From Pseudomonadota bacterium (GTDB taxonomy: Bacteria; Pseudomonadota; Alphaproteobacteria; Rhizobiales; Devosiaceae), in contig JAEWCE010000340.1 in assembly GCA_023390785.1 (NCBI GenBank), forward strand, positions 1 to 6,097: a DNA stretch of 6,097 nt, in the 5' to 3' direction. The notes below the pieces were generated by a model that saw nothing but the letters and a program-made list of their open reading frames with translations, was not told the origin of the DNA and searched no databases. Of the stretch, positions 1-5,295 are shown piece after piece (positions within the stretch are counted from its first letter, which is position 1; every line of letters begins with the position of its first letter). The position numbers and the translations under genes were made by a program.

Positions 1-49
1 CCCTCCACCAGCCTTCGGCCGGTCCCCTTCCCATGTGAACGGGGGAGGA
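1..49. repeat. Probable palindromic intergenic repeat, cut by the left edge
   Basis: Two adjoining hairpins are visible just after the alr stop codon. The first pairs ACCAGCC with GGCCGGT around a TTC loop (7-23, one A/C mismatch). The second pairs the C-rich arm at 26-32 with the G-rich arm at 42-48. The pattern of a CCCTCCACCA start, a small hairpin, then a C-run facing a GGGGGAGG run resembles GC-rich interspersed palindromes I associate with Hyphomicrobiales intergenic regions; that resemblance is from memory. There is no T-run on either side, so I do not call it an intrinsic terminator. No start codon with a ribosome binding site is visible between here and alr. Confidence 0.4.
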
Positions 50-73
50 GTCCCGACTGCGGCTATCGTTGGC

Positions 74-1210
74 TCAGCTCGCGGCGCTCGAGTCGATATA
101 GGTGCGGGAGTAGCGGCCTTTGAGGGAGGTGAGGATCTCGTAGCCGATGGTCCCGGCGGGGTCGGCCTGGTCGTCGACCGAGACGTGCGGGCCGAGGATT
201 TCGACCATCTCGCCGGGCACTGGAATGTCGTTCCCCAGGTCAGTGATGTCGATGGCGCACATGTCCATCGAGACGCGGCCGATGAACGGCACGATGTGCC
301 CGCGCACATAGGCGCGGCCGCCGCTGTGCTGGTTGGTGGAGCTGAGCGCGCGCAGCAGTCCGTCGGCGTAGCCGAGCGCCACGATGGCGAGCCGGCTGTC
401 GCGGGCGAGGGTGTAGGTGGCGCCGTAGCCGACGGATTCGCCGGTCTTGCCGTCGCGGATCATCAGGATCGGCGCCTCGAGCGTCACCGAGGGCACCATC
501 GGGTTGCGCCGGCCGTTGACGGCGCGGCCGCCATAGAGGGCGATGCCGGGCCGGACCATCTGGAAGTGCATGTCGCGGCTGGTCATGGTCGCCGCGGAGT
601 TGGCGAGCGAGGCGGGAATGCCGGGGAACTGCGCGATCACCGAGGTGAACAGCGCCAGTTGCGTGCGGTTCTTTTCGTGCAGTGGCTGGTCGGCGCAGGC
701 GAGATGGCTCATCACCATTTGCGGGGCGTAGCCGACCTCGTCGCACATGCGCTTGACCACCGAGGTTTCGCTGAGGCGGAAGCCGAGCCGGTTCATGCCT
801 GTATCGAAATGCAGCGCAGCCGGCAGCGCCTCGTTGCGGCCGAGGCAGGCCACCAGCCATTCCTCGAGCATCGGCAGCGAGTTGAGCACCGGCATCAGCC
901 GCTCGCCGACATAGAGCGGGGCGGCGCCGGGATAGAGGCCGTTGAGCACGAAGATGTAGCTGTCGGGCAGCGCCGCACGCACCGCGAGCCCCTCGTCGGG
1001 GGTGGCGACGAAGAAGAAGCGGGCACCGGCGGCATAGAGCGCCTTGCTGGCCGCGACGATGCCGACGCCGTAGCCGTCGGCCTTGACGCAGGCCCCGGTG
1101 AGCGCACCGCCCGACACCTTGTCGAGCGCCTGCCAGTTGCGGATCAGCCCCCCCAGATCGACCGTCAGCCGGGCCCCGTAACCTGTGACGATGGCGGGGG
1201 CGGACATCAT
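74..1210 (-). CDS. alr: Alanine racemase, PLP-dependent
   Basis: It interconverts L- and D-alanine in the cytoplasm, supplying D-alanine for peptidoglycan. The 378-residue product is of normal family length. The N-terminal TIM barrel carries the PLP-lysine motif VKADGYG (Lys43), HFDTGMNRLG (134-143) with the arginine expected to face the cofactor, and VRPGIALYG (219-227). The C-terminal beta domain carries GYGATYT (261-267), the second catalytic base in GYADG (Tyr281), GRVSMDM (311-317) and a terminal TIGYEIL...RYSRTY segment. All catalytic residues appear present. The start is ATGATG; the first ATG overlaps the dnaB TGA by four bases (ATGA) and has GGAAAG six bases upstream, inside the end of dnaB, so translation is probably coupled. 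Position after dnaB suggests the biosynthetic enzyme rather than a catabolic DadX. Assignment is secure. Confidence 0.96.
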   Translation of the reverse strand: MMSAPAIVTGYGARLTVDLGGLIRNWQALDKVSGGALTGACVKADGYGVGIVAASKALYAAGARFFFVATPDEGLAVRAALPDSYIFVLNGLYPGAAPLYVGERLMPVLNSLPMLEEWLVACLGRNEALPAALHFDTGMNRLGFRLSETSVVKRMCDEVGYAPQMVMSHLACADQPLHEKNRTQLALFTSVIAQFPGIPASLANSAATMTSRDMHFQMVRPGIALYGGRAVNGRRNPMVPSVTLEAPILMIRDGKTGESVGYGATYTLARDSRLAIVALGYADGLLRALSSTNQHSGGRAYVRGHIVPFIGRVSMDMCAIDITDLGNDIPVPGEMVEILGPHVSVDDQADPAGTIGYEILTSLKGRYSRTYIDSSAAS

Positions 1211-2697
1211 TGGTATCTTTCCGGCAGGTAATCGTCGCGGGCGAGATTGCCGAAGCGGGTGAACTGCGCCTCGAAGCTGAGCTGGACGGTGCCGGTGGGG
1301 CCGTGGCGCTGCTTGCCGATGATCACCTCGGCGCGGCCATGCACCTTTTCCATCTCGCTCATCCAGGCCAGATGCTCCGGCGTGCCTTCCTTGGGCTCCT
1401 TGTTCTTGAGGTAGTACTCCTCGCGATAGATGAACAGCACCACGTCGGCGTCCTGCTCGATGGAGCCGGATTCGCGCAGATCGGCGAGCTGCGGATGCTT
1501 GTCGTCGCGCTGCTCGACGGCGCGGCTGAGCTGGCTGAGCGCGATCACCGGCACCTCGAGCTCCTTGGCCAGAGCCTTGAGCGTGGTGGTGATCTCGGTC
1601 AGCTCCTGCACGCGGTTCTCGCTGGCCTTGCGCGAGGAGCCCGAAAGCAGCTGCACATAGTCGATGATGATGAGGTCGAGCCCCTTCTGCCGCTTGAGGC
1701 GGCGGGCGCGCGCAGCCAGCTGGCTGATGCTGAGGCCGCCGGTGTCGTCGATGTAGAGCGGCATGGTCGAGAGCATGTTCGACACATCGACGAGCCGCGC
1801 GAACTGGCTCTCGTGGATGTTGCCGCGGCGGATGTCGGAGGAGGGGATCTCGGCCTGCTCGGCGAGGATACGGGTGGCGAGCTGCTCGGCGCTCATTTCC
1901 AGCGAGAACAGCGCCACGGCGCCGCCGTCGATGGTCTTGTGGTGGCCGTCGGGCGTCGTCTCGTAGCGGTAGTTGCGGGCGACGTGGAAGGCGATGTTGG
2001 TGGCGAGCGAGCTCTTGCCCATGGCCGGACGCGCCGCGAGGATGATGAGGTCGGATTTCTGCAGCCCGCCCATCAGCCGGTCGAGGTCGGTGAGTCCGGT
2101 GGCCTGGCCGGAAAGCGTGCCGTCGCGCTGGTAGGCCTCCCCGGCCATCTTGATGGCTTCGGTCAGGGCGTCGTTGAAGCCGACGAAGCCGCCGTCATAG
2201 CGGCCTTTTTCGGCGAGATCGAACAGCGACTTCTCGGCTTCCTCGATCTGCCTTGCGGCGGTCATTTCGACATCGGCGTCATAGGCGGTGGCGACCGTCT
2301 CCTCGCCGATCTGGATCAGCGTTCTACGGATGGCGAGGTCGTACACCGTCTGGCCGTAATCGGCGGCGTTTATCACCGTGGTGGCCTCGGCAGCGAGGCG
2401 GGCGAGGTATTGCGGCACCGTGACCTCGGCCACCAGCTGGTCGGGCAGGTAGGTCTTGACGGTGATCGGTGTCGCCGCCTTGCCGGCGCGGATGATCTTG
2501 CCGCAGACCTCGTAGATCTCGCGATGCACCGGCTCGTAGAAATGCTCTGGCATCAGGAAGTCGGAGACGCGGTAGAAAGCCTCGTTGTTGACCAGGATGG
2601 CGCCCAGCAGCGCCTGCTCGGCCTCGATGTTGTGCGGGGCGAGCCGGAAACTCTTTTCGTCCGCCGGACGGATGCGCGCGACGTTTGAGTCGACCAT
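1207..2697 (-). CDS. dnaB: Replicative DNA helicase DnaB
   Basis: This is the hexameric 5'-3' helicase that unwinds DNA at the replication fork and engages primase. The 496-residue product has the N-terminal DnaB domain (PHNIEAEQALLGAIL, residues 21-35, to about 125), a linker, and a RecA-like C-terminal ATPase. Visible motifs are Walker A ARPAMGKSS (222-230, Lys228), the catalytic glutamate in FSLEMS (Glu267), Walker B LIIIDYVQL (342-350, Asp346), SQLSRAVEQR (388-397), RESGSIEQDAD (408-418) and KQRHGPTG (462-469), whose arginine is the likely finger. A short insert after HVARNYRYE (about 241-260) separates Walker A from FSLEMS, which I recall as common in alphaproteobacteria. No intein is present. 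The ATG has GGGGGAG 11 bases upstream, a slightly long spacing. It overlaps alr downstream and has a CtrA-type box 24 bases upstream. Confidence 0.97.
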   Translation of the reverse strand: MVDSNVARIRPADEKSFRLAPHNIEAEQALLGAILVNNEAFYRVSDFLMPEHFYEPVHREIYEVCGKIIRAGKAATPITVKTYLPDQLVAEVTVPQYLARLAAEATTVINAADYGQTVYDLAIRRTLIQIGEETVATAYDADVEMTAARQIEEAEKSLFDLAEKGRYDGGFVGFNDALTEAIKMAGEAYQRDGTLSGQATGLTDLDRLMGGLQKSDLIILAARPAMGKSSLATNIAFHVARNYRYETTPDGHHKTIDGGAVALFSLEMSAEQLATRILAEQAEIPSSDIRRGNIHESQFARLVDVSNMLSTMPLYIDDTGGLSISQLAARARRLKRQKGLDLIIIDYVQLLSGSSRKASENRVQELTEITTTLKALAKELEVPVIALSQLSRAVEQRDDKHPQLADLRESGSIEQDADVVLFIYREEYYLKNKEPKEGTPEHLAWMSEMEKVHGRAEVIIGKQRHGPTGTVQLSFEAQFTRFGNLARDDYLPERYQ

Positions 2698-2720
2698 GCC
2701 GAAAGATTCTCCCCCAAGCC

Positions 2721-2737
2721 GTTAAGGTTGCTTTAAC
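2721..2737. promoter_or_regulatory. Perfect CtrA-type box upstream of dnaB
   Basis: The plus strand reads GTTAA, seven bases, TTAAC. It is palindromic, so both strands match the consensus TTAA-N7-TTAAC of CtrA, the cell-cycle response regulator of alphaproteobacteria. It stands out as AT-rich in GC-rich surroundings and ends 24 bases before the dnaB ATG, just upstream of the ribosome binding site. If dnaB uses that site, the transcript must start near or within the box, which fits repression better than activation. I could not identify a convincing -35/-10 pair for dnaB. Binding is inferred from the motif only. Confidence 0.6.
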
Positions 2738-2858
2738 CACGCAGCGCCGCCATCGGAAGCGGCTCGTCGTCGTCTGCACCGACTGGACCCGGGCCCTGTG
2801 TGACTAATGTTGATTGTGGGGGAATCTGAGGCGGCGGCTTGCCATCGGCGCGCCGTCC

Positions 2859-2888
2859 ACCGCGATTCTCCGAACAGGAACTCGCGGT
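2859..2888 (-). terminator. Hairpin just downstream of marR, possible weak terminator
   Basis: A perfect 7-base inverted repeat, ACCGCGA and TCGCGGT, is separated by 16 bases and starts five bases after the marR stop codon. The loop can form a further short TTC/GAA stem. No T-run follows on the minus strand, so it may stall or end marR transcription only weakly, or simply stabilise the 3' end. The rest of 2698-2893 holds no gene that I can support. Confidence 0.3.
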
Positions 2889-2893
2889 CTGGA

Positions 2894-3325
2894 TTAGCCG
2901 TCGGCTTCGAGCGTGGCAATCACCCGCTGCAGCATGGCGATGAACTGTGGGCGCTCACCCGGTGCGAGCGCCGACAGCGCCAGGGCGTTGACCTCGCCGG
3001 CGGCGGCGAGTGCGCTCTCCGCCCGCTGCTGCCCGGCCCGAGTGAGGCGCAACAGCGTGCTGCGGCGGTCGGCCGGATCGGGCGCCCTGGCGATCAACCC
3101 GTCGCGCTCCATGCGGGCCAGCGTGTTGGCCATGGTCGGCTGCTCGACCGCGGCGAGCCGCGCCAGGTCCTTCTGCGCCAGCGCCTTGCCGTCGACCAGG
3201 GCGAGGAACACCGGCATGGGCCCCGCTCCGCTGCCCAGCCGCCGCTCCAGCGCCCTGACCAAAAGGCGTCCGGCGAGGTTGGTCAGATAGCCGATCGAGC
3301 CGAGCGAATCGCGCTGCATTTCCAT
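2894..3325 (-). CDS. MarR-family transcriptional regulator
   Basis: A dimeric winged-helix repressor of 143 residues, normal for the family. Residues 1-48 form the N-terminal helices. The winged HTH runs from about 49 (LAQKDLARLAAV) through the recognition helix near EQPTMANTLARMERDG (61-76) to the wing with DPADRRSTLLRLT (83-95), the DxR-type wing signature of MarR proteins. C-terminal helices (96-143) complete the dimer interface. There is no cysteine, so thiol-oxidation sensing of the OhrR kind is excluded; a small-molecule ligand is the default inference. It is divergent from the b561 gene, and two palindromic operators fill the gap, one covering its own start codon, implying autorepression and control of the neighbour. 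No Shine-Dalgarno sequence precedes the ATG; Met3 is an alternative start. The ligand is unknown. Confidence 0.9.
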   Translation of the reverse strand: MEMQRDSLGSIGYLTNLAGRLLVRALERRLGSGAGPMPVFLALVDGKALAQKDLARLAAVEQPTMANTLARMERDGLIARAPDPADRRSTLLRLTRAGQQRAESALAAAGEVNALALSALAPGERPQFIAMLQRVIATLEADG

Positions 3326-3335
3326 AGCTTGCTAT
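3322..3335. promoter_or_regulatory. Operator 1 for the MarR regulator
   Basis: The sequence CCATAGCTTGCTAT contains the perfect palindrome ATAGC-TT-GCTAT (3324-3335). It overlaps the marR start codon and would cover the proposed -35 element of the b561 promoter. It matches operator 2 at 12 of 14 positions. Assignment to this MarR protein is inferred from symmetry, duplication and position. Confidence 0.65.
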
Positions 3336-3358
3336 TGATACCCATAGTGTGCTATGCA
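3329..3358 (+). promoter_or_regulatory. Candidate promoter of the cytochrome b561 gene
   Basis: TTGCTA (3329-3334) can serve as -35, followed by an 18-base spacer and TATGCA (3353-3358) preceded by TG, an extended -10. Transcription would start near 3365, giving a leader of about 30 bases that contains the strong AAGGAG site at 3382-3387. Both operators overlap the elements. The -10 matches the consensus only in TAT, so this is tentative. Confidence 0.35.
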
Positions 3359-3364
3359 TCTCAC
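3335..3364 (-). promoter_or_regulatory. Candidate promoter of marR, giving a near-leaderless transcript
   Basis: On the minus strand GTGAGA (3364-3359) lies 18 bases before TATCAA (3340-3335). Transcription would start around 3328-3325, almost on the marR ATG, consistent with the lack of a ribosome binding site there. Operator 2 lies in the spacer and operator 1 covers the -10 edge and start point, which would allow autorepression. Tentative. Confidence 0.3.
3342..3355. promoter_or_regulatory. Operator 2 for the MarR regulator
   Basis: The sequence CCATAGTGTGCTAT is a second copy of the operator, exactly 20 bases from the first, with ATAG and CTAT arms conserved. Spacing close to two helical turns would put two dimers on nearly the same face of the DNA. 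It overlaps the proposed -10 of the b561 promoter and the spacer of the proposed marR promoter. Confidence 0.65.
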
Positions 3365-3394
3365 GCATCAGCCGTGACGGCAAGGAGCATTCGC

Positions 3395-3928
3395 ATGAGC
3401 CTCAAGAGCACATCGACGCAGTATGGCAGCATGGCGATCGCGCTGCACTGGACCAGCGCAGTGGCCGTGGTCCTGACCTGGATCGCCGGCTTCGTGGTGG
3501 CCGAAACGCTGCCCGCGGGGCAGGGCGCGCCGATCCTCGTCGCCCACATCACCCTCGGGGTCGTCGTCTTCGCACTGACGCTGCTCAGGATCGTCTGGTG
3601 GCTGGCCGCCGACCGCCACCCCGGCGCGCCGGCCGGGCAACCGCGCTGGCAGGTACTGGCGGCGCAGGGGACGCATCTGGGGCTCTACGTGCTGCTGCTG
3701 CTGATGGCCTCGAGCGGCATCGTCACGCTGCTGCTGTCGGGTGCGCTGCCGTTGCTGCTCGCCGGCGGCCCGGTGCCCGATTTCTCCGACCTCGTGCCGC
3801 GCGTCGCGCACGGTGTCATGAGCCGGATCCTGCTCGGGCTGCTGGTGCTGCACGTGGGCGCCGCGCTCTACCACCAGACAATCCGCAAGGACCGGCTGCT
3901 GGCCCGCATGGGCGTTGGCCGGGCGTGA
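3395..3928 (+). CDS. Cytochrome b561, di-heme membrane protein
   Basis: A 177-residue integral inner-membrane b-type cytochrome of the bacterial cytochrome b561 (CybB/YceJ) family, which passes electrons between the quinone pool and periplasmic or membrane partners. Four hydrophobic helices are visible at about 14-36, 48-70, 92-120 and 140-162. Candidate heme ligands are His18 (ALHW), His51 (VAHITLG), His139 (VAHG) and His153 (VLHVG); the spacings of 33 and 14 residues match what I recall for the family. The start is chosen at 3395 because AAGGAG lies seven bases upstream and the family motif QYGSMAIALHW begins nearby; the same frame is open as far as 2807, but that stretch lies opposite marR and is not coding. 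It is divergent from marR and probably repressed by it. The electron partner is unknown; no YceI gene is adjacent. Confidence 0.9.
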   Translation: MSLKSTSTQYGSMAIALHWTSAVAVVLTWIAGFVVAETLPAGQGAPILVAHITLGVVVFALTLLRIVWWLAADRHPGAPAGQPRWQVLAAQGTHLGLYVLLLLMASSGIVTLLLSGALPLLLAGGPVPDFSDLVPRVAHGVMSRILLGLLVLHVGAALYHQTIRKDRLLARMGVGRA

Positions 3929-3943
3929 CCGCGGCGTCGGTCA
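3926..3943 (+). other. Small hairpin at the stop codon of the b561 gene
   Basis: A perfect 6-base inverted repeat TGACCG-CGGCGT-CGGTCA includes the TGA stop codon. No T-run follows, so it is at best a weak transcription end or an mRNA 3'-end structure. Confidence 0.2.
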
Positions 3944-3975
3944 AGCAATATTCCGATGGGACACCTCCAATATGA

Positions 3976-4257
3976 TTCAAGGGGCCACCAGGTTGGTCGT
4001 GGGAGCGTTGCGCCGGCGGCCATGGCCGGCTCGCGGCGGCGCGTAGCCGCTTCAACCTCAGCGAAGCCGAGACGCAGGTGGTCGGCGCCATCGCCAGCGG
4101 GCAATCGGTCAGCGAGTTCGCGCAGCGGCGGGGCGTCAGCGTCAACACCGCGCGCAACCAGTTGCGCAGTGCCATGCTCAAGGCTGGCGTATCGCGACAG
4201 GTCCAGCTTGCGCCGCTGCTCGATCAATTGGGCGACCCGTTCGACCGGCCGAACTGA
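3976..4257 (+). pseudogene. Remnant of a LuxR-type regulator: C-terminal HTH domain only
   Basis: The plus-strand frame from 3976 to the TGA at 4255-4257 encodes a clear LuxR/GerE-type DNA-binding domain. From 4048 it reads RFNLSEAETQVVGAI, then ASGQSVSEFAQRRGVSVNT, then ARNQLRSAMLKAGVSRQ, ending LAPLLDQLGDPFDRPN. The scaffold LSEAE, the GVSVNTARNQLRS recognition helix and KAGVSRQ are typical of this C-terminal domain. The reading frame is closed upstream by TGA at 3973-3975, and no ATG, GTG or TTG occurs in frame before the GTG at 4078, which already lies inside the domain. The N-terminal sensor part and start are therefore missing, only 47 bases after the b561 stop. It is most simply a truncated pseudogene. 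A functional HTH-only protein of the GerE kind would need an unusual start codon. It lies between the b561 gene and the rplI terminator, opposite in direction to rplI. Confidence 0.75.
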
Positions 4258-4282
4258 CCGGACGCCCGCGGCCGCCCCAAGC

Positions 4283-4310
4283 AAAAAGGCCGGGACTGGT
4301 CCCGGCCTTT
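4283..4310 (-). terminator. Intrinsic terminator of the rpsF-rpsR-rplI operon
   Basis: AAAGGCCGGGA and TCCCGGCCTTT form a perfect 11-base stem with a CTGG loop (stem arms from 4285 and to 4310). On the minus strand the stem runs into five T residues (4287-4283), about 25 bases after the rplI stop. On the plus strand only three T residues follow, so it may also end any transcript from the b561/LuxR side, but less efficiently. Confidence 0.88.
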
Positions 4311-4334
4311 GAACGTTGGCGCTGCGGCGCGGGA

Positions 4335-4910
4335 TCAGGCGAAATCGCCCTCTTGCGCTTCGGCGGCGCCGGCTTCGGCCTGGCCAGCGGCGAAGTCGGC
4401 CGCCACTTCGTCGTCGAAGGTGACGACGGTGAGGTCCTCGCCCTTGGCCTGGCGCTCGGCTTCGTCGTCCGAGCGGGCGACGTTGACGTTGATGCTGACC
4501 GCGACTTCGGCGTGCAGGTGCAGCGGCACGGTGTGGAGGCCGACGGTCTTGATCGGGTCGGCGAGGTCGACCTGGCTGCGGGCGACGGTGAAGCCGTCGG
4601 CGCTCAGCGCCTCGGCGATGTCGCGCGAGCTGACCGAACCGTAGAGCTGGCCGGTCTCACCCGCCTGGCGGATGATGACCACCGTCTTGCCGTTGAGGCC
4701 GGCGGCGATGCCGGCGGCAGCTTCGCGGCGCTCGGCGTTGCGCTTTTCGATCGAGGCGCGCTCGACCTCGAACTTCTTGCGGTTGGCCTCGGTGGCGCGC
4801 AGCGCCTTGCCCTGCGGCAGCAGGAAATTGCGGGCATAGCCGTCCTTGACGGTGACCTCGTCGCCGATATGGCCGTGCTTGCCGACGCGCTCGAGCAGAA
4901 TGACTTTCAT
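4335..4910 (-). CDS. rplI: Large-subunit ribosomal protein L9
   Basis: L9 binds 23S rRNA near the base of the L1 stalk. The N-terminal RNA-binding domain starts MKVILLERVGKHGHIGDEV and contains the family signature through VKDGYARNFLLPQGKAL (residues 21-37). A long connecting helix (about 41-75) follows, then the C-terminal domain with GETGQLYGSVSSRDIAEAL (84-102) and HTVPLHLHAEV (126-136). At 191 residues it is longer than the roughly 150 of the E. coli protein; the extra part is an acidic, alanine-rich tail (about 147-191), usual in alphaproteobacterial L9. AAGGA lies eight bases before the ATG. It is the last gene of the operon, 112 bases after rpsR, a gap holding three hairpins, and is followed by a strong terminator. 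Confidence 0.97.
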   Translation of the reverse strand: MKVILLERVGKHGHIGDEVTVKDGYARNFLLPQGKALRATEANRKKFEVERASIEKRNAERREAAAGIAAGLNGKTVVIIRQAGETGQLYGSVSSRDIAEALSADGFTVARSQVDLADPIKTVGLHTVPLHLHAEVAVSINVNVARSDDEAERQAKGEDLTVVTFDDEVAADFAAGQAEAGAAEAQEGDFA

Positions 4911-4927
4911 GGGAGATGTCCTTGGCT

Positions 4928-5008
4928 GTCCCGGCCGGCTGGCCGGTTAGGAGCGGCGGACCATTCCGCCACCCCAGCGATTGGCATGGGTCCCGGGCTT
5001 GCCGGGAC
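4928..5008 (-). promoter_or_regulatory. Three-hairpin cluster in the rpsR-rplI intergenic RNA
   Basis: In transcript order (minus strand) there are three perfect stems: GTCCCGG/CCGGGAC (5008-4990, 5-base loop), GGCGGA/TCCGCC (4970-4955, 4-base loop) and CCGGCC/GGCCGG (4946-4931, 4-base loop). The last ends eight bases before the AAGGA site of rplI. The first arm GTCCCGG could instead pair with a second CCGGGAC at 4934-4928, so two exclusive folds are possible. No T-run follows any stem. A role in processing or in tuning rplI translation is inferred; none is proven. Confidence 0.45.
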
Positions 5009-5022
5009 GCCGACAGGGCCGC

Positions 5023-5277
5023 TTACGAGACGGCGTAGGGCATGAGCCCGATGAAGCGGGCGCGCTTGATCGCCTGGGCGAGCACGCGCTGCTTCTTGGC
5101 CGACACCGCAGTGATGCGGGACGGCACGATCTTGCCACGCTCGGAGACGTAGCGCTGCAGCAGGCGAACGTCCTTGTAGTCGATCTTGGGAGCGTTCGGG
5201 CCCGAGAACGGGCAGGTCTTGCGCCGGCGCTGGAACGGGCGGCGCGACTGGGAGGTGGAGAGGTCCTTGATGGCCAT
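5023..5277 (-). CDS. rpsR: Small-subunit ribosomal protein S18
   Basis: S18 sits on the platform of the 30S subunit and forms a heterodimer with S6. The 84-residue product shows the basic N-terminus RRPFQRRRKTCPFSG (12-26) and the conserved core IDYKDVRLLQRYVSERGKI (32-50), then SAKKQRVLAQAIKRARFIGL (59-78), ending LMPYAVS. Only one cysteine remains in the CPF segment, so no zinc site is expected. AGGGAA lies nine bases before the ATG. It starts 18 bases after rpsF and is clearly cotranscribed with it. In many relatives a membrane protein gene of the DUF2232 family stands between rpsR and rplI; it is absent here. Confidence 0.97.
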   Translation of the reverse strand: MAIKDLSTSQSRRPFQRRRKTCPFSGPNAPKIDYKDVRLLQRYVSERGKIVPSRITAVSAKKQRVLAQAIKRARFIGLMPYAVS

Positions 5278-5295
5278 TTGCGTACGTTCCCTGGA

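Noticed and set aside
1..34. ATG on the minus strand at 34 as the start of a radA gene after alr
   Set aside because: The codons that follow do not resemble the RadA N-terminus with its cysteine cluster, and no ribosome binding site precedes it.
35..1231. A 398-codon open frame on the plus strand, antisense to alr
   Set aside because: It is opposite a well-supported alanine racemase, has low-complexity composition, no domain and no ribosome binding site.
1210..2688. A 492-codon open frame on the plus strand, antisense to dnaB
   Set aside because: It lies entirely opposite dnaB, which has every family motif. The translation is rich in Gly, Ala, Val, His and Asp with no recognisable domain, as expected for a shadow frame in GC-rich DNA.
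2807..3394. N-terminal extension of the b561 frame back to 2807
   Set aside because: The extension runs opposite the marR gene and through its operators. The b561 family starts near 3395, where a strong AAGGAG site is present.
3946..3972. Inverted AATATT / AATATG pair after the b561 gene as a mobile-element end
   Set aside because: Only five bases pair across a 16-base gap and there is no transposase sequence or target duplication nearby.
3972..4046. Short plus-strand ORF starting ATG at 3972 (24 codons) before the LuxR domain
   Set aside because: It has no convincing ribosome binding site and no similarity I can recognise. It could be the frameshifted end of the lost N-terminal part, but nothing in it supports that.
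3868..4284. Minus-strand frames of 138 and 121 codons opposite the LuxR remnant
   Set aside because: They overlap the b561 end and the LuxR HTH, have no recognisable domain, and the plus-strand frame gives a clear protein family match instead.
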